64,000 nucleotides of DNA, from positions 3,204,021-3,268,020 of the forward strand of contig NW_019091364.1 of assembly GCF_001949145.1 (NCBI RefSeq). The letters run 5' to 3'. Of the stretch, positions 13,235-44,099 are shown in pieces (the stretch's first letter is position 1; each line of letters begins with the position of its first letter). The stretch is from Acanthaster planci. Its lineage: Eukaryota; Echinodermata; Asteroidea; Valvatida; Acanthasteridae. Below the pieces are notes generated by a model that saw nothing but the letters and a program-made list of their open reading frames with translations, was not told where the DNA came from and ran no database searches. Position numbers and translations under genes: made by a program.

Positions 13235-16200
13235 ATGATACGCCAATTCCCGTCGATTGTGTCTGCAGCTCCCCTGCGCCGCTTGCTTGCTGCTGTCTTG
13301 GTGCTGGCTTCGGCGCTCAGAGCATCATCCCAAGAAGAGACTTGGCAGGTAAATAGAAGTGGGCATCCAGACCTTTGTAATCAACTTTAGACCTTCGTTT
13401 TGTCTGTGGCTATCAGTTAAAGGCAAAGAAACAATTTGCAATATGTTAAAGAAAACCTATCAAATAAATCATCACGGACACTTAAGTGGGTATCGGTTCG
13501 TAAAAACTGCGCGATCAACAGTTTCGGTTTCACAAACCAGCACCCAGTAGTGCGCGCGCACATCCGACAGCGAAATGGATGCATTTTTTGGTTTTCACGA
13601 ATTGACACCCAGGCTTGTTACAATTAAGCATGGAGAAAATGCTTTGAAAGATTGGAAATGAATGAAAGCTGTCACTCTATACCCATGTTTGACATTCTGC
13701 TAACATGTCTAATCGTGTAAGTTTAGTGACAACACAGGTAACAGTATAAGTGACTATTTTAAAAACTACCACTTGTTCTTCATCCTGTATCTGATGATTA
13801 ACGGCGGTGACTTTACTGTCGCCAGGTCCCTTGTTTCGCCACTCACTGTGAAAACCAATTAGATTTTACAAGCGGCGAAATAAGGGATATGGCGACTAAT
13901 ATGGTCACGGACGTTGTGTCCTTCAGCAATATCTGAACCTCAAAGTCCCCGCGACGTAGCGTCATTGTTACAGAGTATGTTGTTCATGTCATTGATTAAT
14001 TGGTCGAGTATCTCTACATACCAACCGTTTTCCTCAAAAGGCGTTGTTTACAACGAAAGCCATTTGTGTCATGTTCCCTGAATCCATCTAATGCAATGCA
14101 ATCTGTTAAATGGGTGGTGTCAGACTATCATGGGTTCCATGCCTCAATTCATATTTTGAAAATGATGCTGAAAACATTTAGATAACAAGTCCAATATTTA
14201 AAATTATTCAGCACCGTAAAGATATTTTTTCATCGTTTCCATTTTTAATTCTCGGGTTCCCAAAATAAAACAGTTGACCTCGCTTTCAATCCAACGTCGT
14301 GGACTTGTGAACGAGATCAATTCAATGTCGTATATTCGGATATTGTCCAGTATTCTTTATCATGTATTACCACTATTTTACTCTCAACATGTTGCATTCT
14401 TTGCAAGTTAGGACATGATGTATCGTGGTCCACTCTCTATATTTGTTGCAGCCTTGATATCGATTCTCCCTCCCGCAGTTGTCCTTTCTACATTTTCCAA
14501 TCGCTATTCCAAGTCTTTGCTCTGGTTTTCGACTCCGTCGTTTGTTTTATTTTACTCCATAGGCATCCATGTTTTTATTTTTTAAATACGGAAATATATT
14601 CATGAACTCCACTTGAAAACTCATCCTATCAAACTTGAAAAGATCGTATGTATGTTTTCGGCATTGGTTGAGTAAAATTTTGCAAAAGAGACAAGGACAA
14701 GAGTAATGCAGAAACAACGACACATATTGGGATGAGACACCGTAGGCAGGTGGAAAATTGTCAGGCGAATTTGTCATTGTTACTGCTGTGTAGGAAAGTG
14801 TTACTCCTTTCTTCGAAATTGAAAGATTTCTTAGGCAAACTAAAATCTATGCCAACTTTTGTCTCTGTTCTGAAAAATTGACATTCCATTGTTAACCCTA
14901 CAGGTACCTGGGCTCTTGCACCGCGTGCCGAAATTTGAAAGAAGCTGGGATGGAATCCAATCAGATACAGAAGGTAAACGATTTTGACCCCAACGAAAGC
15001 TTGGAAAGAGCTGCATTCAAGGACACATCCTTTGACCCCCTCTGCACAAACTGTATGAGATTGGTCTTAAAGATTCTTGAGTATTTTTAAGGAAGTCCAT
15101 CAATTTTTTCCTTGCTAAATTCGACTCTTAAGGACATGACACCTTCTGATGGCTGCCATGTACCTCTGTTGATAAAATGTGATGTCCGTACATGGAACTC
15201 TTCCCAAAATGGTTTCAGCATAGCTTTGCTCCGGTTCTTTTTTTCGGTATGAATCAGCATAACCAAAAAATGATTTTATTTACGTTATATTTTCAAAAAA
15301 TAATACATTCTGCAAGAAATGAGCACACTTTAGAAAGATAAAGCAGTTGGTAGAAGAATAATTCTTGTGGGTCAAAAAAGAGATGCCGTCTAATCATTTG
15401 AAGTATTCCGGTGCAGTTGTATCATGGATAAATCCAACGGCAAGTCTTCAACTTTTACCCGTCAATCAGCCTTAATGCACTTCACTAGGACAATTTTGCG
15501 ATTTTATACCTCTGAACAACAAATTGCTACCAAGTATTTTACCCAGTGGTTGGTTCCTTAGTTTTAAATCAGTCACGTATTGTGTCCTTCATATAGTCCT
15601 TCATTCGTTATTATTTGTTTCAAAGCTGGAAGGAGGACGAAACGCAGTCACCTCCCGCTGTGCTCAGCCACCCAGTACGAATGCGATGACGGGCAGTGCA
15701 TCCCCTTCACCTACGTGTGTGATGGCCACAGCAACGATTGCCCTGGGGGCGAGGTTAGTCCACATGTCGGCCGTGTATGGACAACAAATTGTGCATTGAG
15801 ACAAGTTTATTTAACGGATCGTTATTAGAATGGTAGATTCGTTTGAACAGGGATTAACACTTCCACTATTTGGGAATAATCAAAATGAATCATGACTCTT
15901 GCAATTTTTTCTGATGTGAATGGTTACTTGATTAAGGGTCCCGTGGAATTTTCTGTCTGTACTAAAAACAGTTTGTACAGGAAAGGAAACAAGATGTGTA
16001 AAAAAACAGTGGATTTGAGGCTACATATCCTCAAGACAGTTCTGTTATTTCAGGCAAATACTTGCTGTAAAGATTTTAAACTCAAAGGTTCCCTTTATGG
16101 TTATTAACAATCTTCTACAGAAAATTTTATTTCATAAGTAATTCCCCAACGATACGCAGTCAACTGGTCAATGTTGACGTGAATTTCACATTCAGGAGCA

Positions 16201-19200
16201 ACAGTGTGATGCCATCTAAGGCAGAAATTCTGCGCTAAAATTTTCCAGTAATTGGGACATTTGCAATCGTAAAGTTTGTTTTGATAGTTTGCTGTTTCAG
16301 TTCATGGTAGAAGTCAAAGACCAAAATTCTGAGTTGACTTGGCTTCACAATTAGAACAAAAAGCTCAGGGAAAGTGAATTTCTCTGAGTTACTGAAAACG
16401 ACATTTTAAAGAGGAGAAAGCTGCATCAAAAATATTCTCAAGTAAAATTCACAGCGTGGACTTTTCTAAACATTCTCAGGACGAACGGAACTGCGACAGA
16501 CACATTTGCAGGCTGGACCAGTACCGCTGCTCCAGCGGCAAATGCATTCCAGACTACTGGATTTGCGACCTCAGCAATGACTGCCCAGACGGGAAGGACG
16601 AGCAGATCGATTGCCAGACTAGGGTTTGTGCAGCTACGAAGTTCCAGTGCAATTCAGGTACGCTGTTACAAATCCGGAGGGGAAAGAGCAACACATTTTC
16701 AACGTGCGCATTATCAACTTTGATTACTCAGCAAATACAATAAAATAGTATCATTCCCAATGTCGCCTTGCCAATAAAGACTTGCACGAATTTCTTACGA
16801 TACTGTTTTTTATACCTCCAGGCGCCTGCTTGCCATTGTCTTTTAGGTGCGACGGAGAAGTGGACTGTTCGGAGGGCGAAGACGAGGCGCCGCCTTGTAA
16901 CATCGTCGGAGGCCCGTGTCGAAGCGGCGAGTTCCGCTGCAACAACGGTCAATGTTTGCCCCAGGTGGGTGACATGAACATGGACTTATGACGCTTTGTG
17001 GAAGCGAAACATACCAGCCCTCATCACGGACCCATCAGCAATGAGCAGTGGTCAATCACATGCACCTGTCGATCTGTGTTGGGAGGGGTCCATATCGGTT
17101 CAAACTCCTACCGCTTTGGTGATAACGAGAGTTTGTTCGAAGCTTGTGTGCATGCGTAAGGTGTCGTCATAATCCCACCATTTCATATTAAATCATTAGG
17201 TCCTACTTTCATGAATTTCACTCACTGGCAGCTGTGCAGTTATTCCTTTGGGGATAAGGATTGATTGAGAAACAAATGAGTTTCAAAACATTTCATTCGA
17301 AAACAGATTCTCGATTTACTTGCGTTAGGAAGTCGGGTGTTCAAAGGTAACGTTACAGACCTAAATATTGTGGTGTATGCGTGTTTCACTGGTAGTAAAA
17401 AATGTTTCCTGTTCCTACTCAACAGAACAAGCAGTGCGATCGAATTAATGACTGCCCTTCTGGTGAAGACGAATCACTCTGTCCAGACCACTGCCCGGGA
17501 CAGTTCCAATGCAACAGAGGAAACTGCATCCCTCAGATAGCTGTCTGTAACGGTGCAAGCGATTGTGCGTCAGGTGAGGACGAGGTAAACTGCCCAGACA
17601 GGTGCCCCAACCAGTACGAGTGCACCGACGGCCAATGCATACCGCACCACAGGGTGTGCGACGGTCGGCAGCATTGTGCCCAGGGGGATGACGAGGCTTC
17701 GTGTCCCAGACCGTGCACGAGTCAACAGTTTCGCTGCGAGGGCGGCAAGTGTTTGAGCCGAGAGTACCTGTGCGATGGCGTCCTGGACTGCACTCGGGGT
17801 GAAGACGAGCGGGGTTGCGCACCTTGCCGGGGCCAGTTCAACTGTGGGACGCATTGCATCTCCAACCGGCGGGTCTGCGACGGCCGGGTAGACTGCCCCG
17901 GTGGCGTCGACGAGGCCAACTGTCCTGGCGCCTGCGAGGGCAGATTCCACTGCGGTAACCGGCAGTGCGTTGACCTGAGCCAGCGGTGCGATGGCCAAGT
18001 GGACTGCGTTCACACGGGGAGTGACGAGATGGATTGCCCGAGCTGCCAGCAGGGCTTCCGGTGTGGCAACGGAAGATGCATACCGCCGAGCTCTGTCTGC
18101 GACGACGTCAGCGACTGTCCGCAGGGCGAGGAGGAGGTGGGTTGCCACAGGAGACAGCCGTGCGACCAAGGAGAGTACCGGTGCCTGAACAGCTACTGCA
18201 TCCCACAAAGGGGCGTTTGCGACGGCGTGGTGGACTGCCGCGATGGGGACGACGAGTCAAACTGTCCAAACAGTCCGTGCACGGCTCATCAGTTTCGATG
18301 CCAAGACGGCTCGTGCATCGCAACCGACCGCGTCTGCAACGGCCGTGTGGATTGCCAAGAGGGCGAAGACGAGCGGGGCTGTCTGTGTTTACCCGACCAG
18401 ATCAGGTGCAGCGACGGTACATGTATCGACGACGGTCAGGTATGCGACGGGCATGTGGACTGCGCGGCTGCCGAGGATGAACGCAACTGTCCGCCTCCAA
18501 CCTGCCTGGTGGACCAATTCCAGTGCCAGGATGGGCAGTGCATCTCCTCGGCGATGGTCTGCGACCGCCAGCACAACTGCCCAGGTGGGGAGGACGAGAG
18601 TAATTGCCCAGGGCCGGGCTGCCTGGTAAACCAATTCCAATGCAACGACGGCCGGTGCATCCCAGTGGCTCAGAAGTGCGACAGACGGCATGACTGTTCC
18701 GGTGGAGAAGACGAGCAGAACTGCCGGGTGTGTTTGGTTAACGAGTTCCGCTGCAACAACGGGAGATGCATCATGTCCAGTCAAGTCTGTGATCGCTTCG
18801 TCGATTGCTCACTCGGTGAAGACGAGCATGAATGTGCTACTGTCGGCTGCCTCGCCAACCAGTTTGAGTGCCACGACCGCACATGCCTCGCTTTGGACCA
18901 AGTATGCAACGGTGTCAACGACTGTCCGACAGCGGAAGACGAGGCAAACTGTCCCAGTCGAGGGTGTCTTGACAACCAGTTCACGTGCGACGATGACAGC
19001 TGCATATCTGCGACCAAAGTCTGCGACCGGGTTGTGGACTGCACCGACGGGGAAGACGAGCACCTCTGCCCCGGCCCCGTGTGCGACCTGAACCAGTTTG
19101 AGTGTAACGACGGCCGGTGTATTTCGTCACGTCTGGTGTGCGACCAACAAACCCACTGTACCCAGGGAGAGGACGAGGTCGACTGCCCAGAAGAGCCCAG

Positions 19201-22200
19201 CTGTATGCCCAACCAGTTCCGATGCAACGACGGCACCTGCATCAAGGCGTCCCTGGTGTGCGATGGGAAGAAGCACTGCCCAACCGGAGAGGAAGAGGCA
19301 GAATGCGTCCCACCAGATCGGTGCCCGAAGCAGTACACATGCCTGAGCGGTGCCTGCATCACCCTGGACAAGGTCTGCGACAAAGTCATCGACTGTCCGC
19401 GAGGCGAAGACGAGCTGGAATGCTCCCTCCAGGGCAGCTGCGATAACAACGAGTTCCGCTGTTCCTCGGGCAACTGCGTCCGATCCGGGTTCGTCTGCAA
19501 CGGTCGCAACGACTGTACCCGGGGTGAAGACGAGGAGGGCTGTACCGTGTTCCAGTGCCTGGGTAGGTTCGCTTGTCAGGACGGGTCGTGTCTGAAGCTC
19601 TCTCAGCTGTGCGACGGCACGTGGGACTGCCGCCTAGGGGATGACGAGAGGAGCTGCGGTGGGGAACCAGAGCCCTGCAACGGATACCAGTGTAATACGG
19701 ATCAGTGCATTCCAATGGAATCTCGCTGCAACGGGTGGTTGGACTGCTACGGCGGCGTGGACGAGCTGGGGTGCACTGTCGACCCATGCCGTCTGCTCTT
19801 CTCCTGCGGTGACGGCTACTGCATTAGCCCGGGCCTGATCTGCGACGGACGCCAGGACTGCCTCAATGGGAGGGACGAGCATGGCTGTGACCGCGACACC
19901 TGCCTCGGCCACTTCAGCTGCGGAGGCCTGGGCGGGTGCATCGCCGCCGTCCTGGCCTGTGATGGCGTGGCGGACTGCCCTGGGGGGCAGGACGAGCTGG
20001 GCTGCCCGCGCCCAGAGTGTGGCGCCAGGCAATTCCGCTGCAACGACGGCACCTGCATCTCTAGCAGCCTGGTGTGTAACGGACGGTTCAACTGCGGCGG
20101 CAGCTCGGAAGAGGACGAGCTGGATTGCCCGAGCCGCGGCTGCCAAGAGAACCAGTTTCAGTGCAGGAGCGGTACTTGCATCCCCAGCAGCGCCGTGTGT
20201 GACGGGAGACAGGATTGCCTGGCAGGAGATGATGAAGTGAATTGCCCTCCAACTAACCACTGTCTTCGGGACCAGTTTAGGGTAAGTAGCATGCAACAAC
20301 CATCTCCATCCTAGTCCGAAATAAATTAACGGAGTAAGGCAAACTTTGTTACTGAATTTAACTGATTTACCGTCTGAAATGCAGAAAAAAATGGTATATC
20401 GTTAAGATTTTATTACTTGCACTTAAATGCGTTTACAGAATTTTATCAAACCCGTGGCCCCTAGGGTGCGTGTACAGTCATACTGAAATTGGAGGATTCG
20501 GAAATGTTAGGATCGGCTATCAAATTTCTTTTACCTAGACAGACGGTTGACTTTTTTCATGAAATGTGCCACTTTTCCAATCAATTTCAGAGAATCCAGG
20601 AAGTTTCCTGTAGGAAAAGAATTCTCCCCAAATCCCCATTATTTTGATATTTGCAGTGCGACGACGGCTCGTGTATTCCGGTCTCTTGGCGTTGCGACCA
20701 CCGCTTCCTCGACTGCCTGCACGGTGAGGACGAGCAGAACTGCCCCGGAGTGCCCCCGCCCTGCATGGTGGACGAGTTCCGCTGCCAGGTGGGCGTGTGC
20801 ATCCCGGCCACCGACCGGTGTGACGGATTGTACAAGGACTGCCCGTCCGGAGAGGACGAGGAGAACTGCCCTGTCAAATGTGGGGCGTACCAGTTCAAGG
20901 TAATGACCAAATCCGTCTCCAATTCCTTCGACGAAAGATGACGCAAGAGGTGCACAAAGCTTAAAACTTGGATGCTTTCTGATGACATTAAATTCATTTG
21001 ATTTCGATGCTCTTGCTTATTTTCAATGTTCTTACAATTCATTTTCTGCAACTTCAACGCAACTGAAATGCAAATCTACACGTATTCCTTTGATAAAACC
21101 ATTTTTACTGTAAGATAATGGCAGACATTTGCAGAAAGTTACTGGTTTCTTCCTGTCTATATACAGTGCGGGGACAGGTGCGTGACTAGCAGACAGATGT
21201 GCGACGGCGTTAACGACTGTGCGGCCGGGGAGGACGAAATTCAAGCTAACTGCAACGAGTTCTTGAACCTCGGTGAGTCTAAAGCGATGATCGCGTCTCC
21301 ATAGTGAAATTTGACTCCTTCAACAATTTACAGAATACAACAATTTCCAGTAAAAGTAAGACGTGTCCTGATTGCTTAATTAATGACTACGGCTGCAAAT
21401 AAGACAGGAAACTACAGAAGAGAAAGACGCCGGCAAGCGGCTCAATGCCTTTCCCATAGCTTCTTCATGTAGTCTCAAGCCGCACCCAAACATCCTACGC
21501 GTTCCTACTAATGGTAAATTCAGAGCATAAAAGAAGTGCCACTCGTGGGAAAAATGGAAACGTTCGTTTTAGTTTCTGACTCTAATAATTATTTTAGACC
21601 TGGTTTCATTGAAATGTGTTTTAAATCACGTACCATTTTGTGGGTCAGTTGTCCGAAGGGCATGCTGATTATTGTTTCGTTTTGAGCGGTATCTCCGTTT
21701 TTACCCTGATGTGAATCTCATTGACTCTACACATGCAAGCCCGTTTTCAGTAATGTCAACAAGATATGCTGCTTATAAATCTCTAAAGGGGTTATTGGTG
21801 GTAAACTGAAGTTTACCTTACTTAACCACTGAACTGTCACTCGGCGATCCGTTAAGCCTTGCCTATTGTGCTCTAAGCAACCATAGCCGTGATTTGTGTC
21901 CGACACGCATACGTGTGTAATGATGCACGAGGCTGGAACCTGGTATGGCATTAAGAACATGTGCCCACGTGGGTGACCCATATGGGACTGGTTAACGTGC
22001 GTTGTGTGTTTGTGAAATTGCAACAGTGCTTAGCTTGGTAAGGATTGGATACCTGGTCTACCTGTAGCAGCTCACGATGATAATTTTGTTTGCTAGTCCA
22101 CTTTTGGGTGTCCTGGCTATTGAAGTACTCAGTATTGTGTATGATTGGTTTTCTTTTTCAGATCAGTGTGACCCCAACTACGAGTTCGCCTGCTACGATG

Positions 22201-23496
22201 GGTCGTGTTTGTACAGGAGCCAGAAATGTGACAGTATACCGGACTGCCCATCTGGCGAGGACGAGAGACTGTGCATCGACAACCATGAAGGTGGTTTTCC
22301 AAAAAAAAAATCTGAAACGCCAGTCGACTGAATCGTAATATAAATAAAGGCTGATATCAACGAAAACAATGTAAAATTATTTTTAAGAAGGTACTTTTGG
22401 TAGTATGTATTTTTACAATTAAGAGGTTCAAACTCTTCCCAATTTGTAAAGTTCAAGTCAAGTTCAAATAGTAAAACAATTCAATTCTGCACGACAAATA
22501 CTGTGAATACATTAAACTGTCATTTGCTAGTATGTACTCTGCAAAACTGAACACAGCCTTGTCCCGTTTGTCGTCTGGAGTACCAAGTTGGGACAACGGG
22601 CTCCAAATTTTGGAACCTTTCATTGGGTTAATCCGAATTCCAGAGCCAACTGAAACTGTTTGAAAAGTATTCGAAAATATGCATACGAATGAATTCACTT
22701 CAAGTATCTACAACTCAAGATCGTCTAAACCTTGCTTTGATCTTGCTGTCTTTTCCAAACGAAGTGTGAACCACTCAAATCAATCTTCCGACTATACAGG
22801 TGTGGTGCGCAGTCTGGGCCAAACACTGCAGTCGCTGGAGGATAAGCTGTCGTCCATTGAAGGCGCCCTCAATCGAACAGGTAAATTTTGTTTGCTGACA
22901 GTTCATCGTCGGCTTCATCAGTGGTTGACACCAGCGCCCCGAACCAAGGAGAGCTTTTTTGGGCTGTTTCCAGCTGCAACTAGCCAAATATTGATCTAAT
23001 ACATTGGACTACAATTAACTGATTTAGAAAATTACACTGCTCATGGACACGAATGTACATGCGCGTATTGCTCCTTCAACTCTTATTTAAAAAGTATATT
23101 GCCACATATCATTTGCCCCACAACATTTTGCAGTAAATACCGTTGAGTCCATTGTTCCATTGAGTCTAAAAATAAATTCATTGTTTTAAAGATTCAAAAC
23201 ATCCTACATTTTATAAAGTATTTTCACATGGTGTATTCATGTCCAGTAGCATGTATGTCTATTATTTCGATCTAATTTTGCTGCGGTTGCTCTACTATCG
23301 ATTATTTTTTTTTCGCACAGCAAACGATTCTTCGACTGACAGATCCTCTGGTGCGACTGCTGAGGACACAAGCCGCAAGCGAAACTTCGTGAGGGCATAC
23401 GAGAAGCTGCGAGAGAATGCGAGAGTGGAAGTTAAAGCCACGAAACGAAACACTGGAAACGACTCCCAGACCAACGTAGACCAAAATGAAAATTAG
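13235..23496 (+). CDS. secreted protein with about 32 LDLa repeats and a C-terminal coiled coil
   Basis: Eleven coding exons: 13235-13348, 14904-14973, 15626-15753, 16480-16657, 16822-16964, 17426-20281, 20657-20899, 21167-21272, 22162-22290, 22800-22880, 23321-23496. They sum to 4,224 nt in one frame (1,407 residues plus stop). Residues 1-30 form a signal peptide with a Leu/Ala/Val core. A short linker precedes about 32 LDLa repeats (residues about 72-1320), each with six cysteines and a G-E-D-E-type acidic cluster. Residues 1323-1349 carry Leu/Ile at 3-4 spacing for three heptads, and a polar, Lys/Arg-containing tail ends the protein. I see no membrane segment, EGF or beta-propeller domain, so it is not an LDL-receptor-type endocytic receptor. 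It mirrors the minus-strand neighbour, and they are probably paralogues. The donor at 22291 (GTGGTT) is weak. Function unknown; calcium-dependent ligand binding is inferred from the fold. Confidence 0.88.
15120..15240. repeat. interspersed repeat, copy 2
   Basis: This intronic block shares CTTCTGATGGCT, then GTCCGTACATGG followed by ACTCTTCCC, in the same order and spacing range as 11830-11920. It lies between coding exons 2 and 3 of the plus LDLa gene. Confidence 0.4.
17426..20281 (+). other. giant exon coding 24 complete LDLa repeats
   Basis: One uninterrupted 2,856-nt coding exon (952 codons) encodes half a repeat, 24 complete LDLa repeats and another half repeat. It starts after the acceptor CTCAACAG and ends at AGG before GTAAGT. 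Both borders cut inside a repeat, in phase 0. It looks clearly richer in GC than the flanking introns. Elsewhere in both paralogues an exon carries at most about two repeats, so local intron loss or tandem expansion within one exon is inferred. Confidence 0.9.
20455..20515. repeat. short interspersed repeat
   Basis: The block with CCTAGGGTG, ATTGGAGGATTC and GTTAGG is related to 1285-1345. A weaker relative containing TTGGAGGATTGAG lies near 37138-37165. It is intronic in the plus LDLa gene. Confidence 0.4.
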
Positions 23497-25190
23497 TAAA
23501 ATATAATTTCACTCAAAACTTTCTACATTTATTCATTAATTTACGAACAAGCGTCAAATGTATCCATCAAATAGTGATAAAAAATAGCTCCAACATCTCG
23601 CAGCATGTTTATATTTATTTATTAAATTTCTGAAGCATTATGATAGATTTATCTCGCAAGTAAAGAAGACTCAAACCTTAACGACACAAAATGCTCAAAT
23701 TCAAGCAATGGTTTTCAAATTTGCCTTCGAAACGTTTCTATTTATGAAGTATTCAGTTTTCAAAGGAAATGAAAGGAACTAAAACTATTAATTGACTGCC
23801 ATGCATTTTGTAATAAAAAAAAACAATTTTGAATTCAAATCATCAGTTCACTGAATATCTTCAGATTGAGTAACTAATGGAAAATAAACACTATTTCCTA
23901 CAAAAAAGAATCTTGTGGATCTTAAAAATGACTTCTTGTCTTTTTATAGCTCGTGTCTTGTTGCAATTAGGCCTTGTCTCTGTTACAAATGTTTGGATAT
24001 AGAAAAATTTGCCTCGTGCAAAGGCAACATCTTTGAGTTTTATGAAAAAAAAATCGCCCCTGATCATTGCAAACGTTTAACTGAAGCTGGCTTGAACCTA
24101 TTTTGGACGATTCTTTGCAACTTGGTCCGATGACGACAATAGCTACACTTGGCGATTGAAAAAGTAACTTTTTTTTCTCCTATATCAAAATGCATTATCG
24201 CTGACATGCTCCATCAGATCTTTTCAAGTCAATTGAAATAAAAATCTTTTGACATAAAATGGAATACGACACGGTCGTGCAAAATGAACATTTTTTCGAG
24301 ATGGTCGACCAAAATGCTACCTTTCTAGCAAGCCATGTGATCACTACGGGCGGGCCTAAACTTTCACAGACCATAACGACCTCCCTGTGAGACGGTCCGT
24401 CAAATCCCACCTACTCGGTTTTAAAAGACAAGATGAAAAAAAGCAAAATACAGAAACGCCGCGCCCTCGCTATGCACTTAAAAATATAACGCTGTAATCG
24501 CGGCAAGCCAAACATACCTGCCCGTCTTAATGTGAAAATCAATGCCATTTCTCCAACAAAAACCACTACAGAAGTCAAAATAGTGAACTGACCTGTATAT
24601 CTTGTATGCTTACTACATTGTTCGGATAATCCATGAATTCAAAAGTTTTCTCCACTTCACAATAACCAACATGATTTCTAATAATTAGGCAGTCATAAGC
24701 AAAGTGCAACAAGCTCTGTTCTCGAAGATTTTTTTTTTATGAATTCACACCTTTAAAGTCTCGTGGCTTCTCTAACAAAGCATTCCGAGACAAGGACCAC
24801 TTTACAAAAAAGTTGTAATGGCCTGCTGCTGAGAACACAATGCAATAACTTGGTTTTCAAGCAGCACTTAATTTTGGTATAACAGGAGGCTGCTATCTCC
24901 ATTTCTGTAGTTAATTATGACCACCCTGCACATAATTTCAAATGTAAGGTTATCCTTGCACAAAGCACACAATGGAGATCATTTCTAGATAACCCACTAT
25001 AATTCATATCTTAACTTTTTCTCTTTAAAAGGTGGTTTGCTATTGGGAGAAATCCGCCAAAGGAAAATCAGGCAGAAATGTAAAAACTCATTTTCGAGCC
25101 ATGCACATATACTGTATATCAGAGCTAAAGATTCCAAATCGAATGGAGAATACTTTGACAAGACTGATTTGGAATATTCCAAGGTTTTTC
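23497..25190. other. intergenic region between convergent genes
   Basis: The plus LDLa gene and minus-strand EHHADH converge here. The start is the LDLa 3' UTR. The rest is AT-rich with no convincing exon; the open frame at 23915-24133 has no recognisable domain. Confidence 0.5.
23812..23817 (+). promoter_or_regulatory. candidate polyadenylation signal of the plus LDLa gene
   Basis: AATAAA lies 316 nt past the stop codon at 23494-23496 and is followed by an A-rich tract. I saw no nearer AATAAA; an ATTAAA near 23620 is a weaker alternative. Confidence 0.45.
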
Positions 25191-25196
25191 TTTATT
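25191..25196 (-). promoter_or_regulatory. polyadenylation signal of EHHADH
   Basis: TTTATT on the plus strand is AATAAA on the minus strand, 45 nt beyond the EHHADH stop codon (25241-25243). The position implies a very short 3' UTR. Confidence 0.55.
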
Positions 25197-25240
25197 CCTT
25201 TGGTCTCCAACTGCTCAGGGGCATGTCTTGTCTGTGGGTT

Positions 25241-43846
<18,606 letters not shown>

Positions 43847-44099
43847 TTTGAATACCGTGGTTGTGGACTAAGCAAACCAACCTGAAAAAGGATAATTTTA
43901 CAAAATATATGTATGCATCCTGACAGGAATGTACAATCACTGATGGTTGAACTTGGCATAATCAACTCACCAGGTAAACAAATGCAAAACTTAGGCCTAC
44001 ATGTAATACACTGGCACAACCTTCCATAACTCACAATTCAACATCAGCCAAAACATTAGCCATATAAGCCAGAGAAACTGTGGCAGAACACTGTCCAAC

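Noticed and set aside
17445-19787. Long antisense and alternate-frame open reading frames (up to 242 codons) opposite the giant LDLa exon
   Set aside because: They are shadows of a GC-rich, periodic coding repeat; they show no domain and match the coding exon's period.
17426-20281. CRISPR-like or satellite array
   Set aside because: The periodicity comes from about 39-residue protein modules with diverged codons, not from identical DNA repeats with spacers.
3151-23496. LDL receptor or LRP identity for the LDLa genes
   Set aside because: No EGF-like modules, YWTD propellers or membrane segment, and introns cut inside repeats rather than between phase-1 modules.
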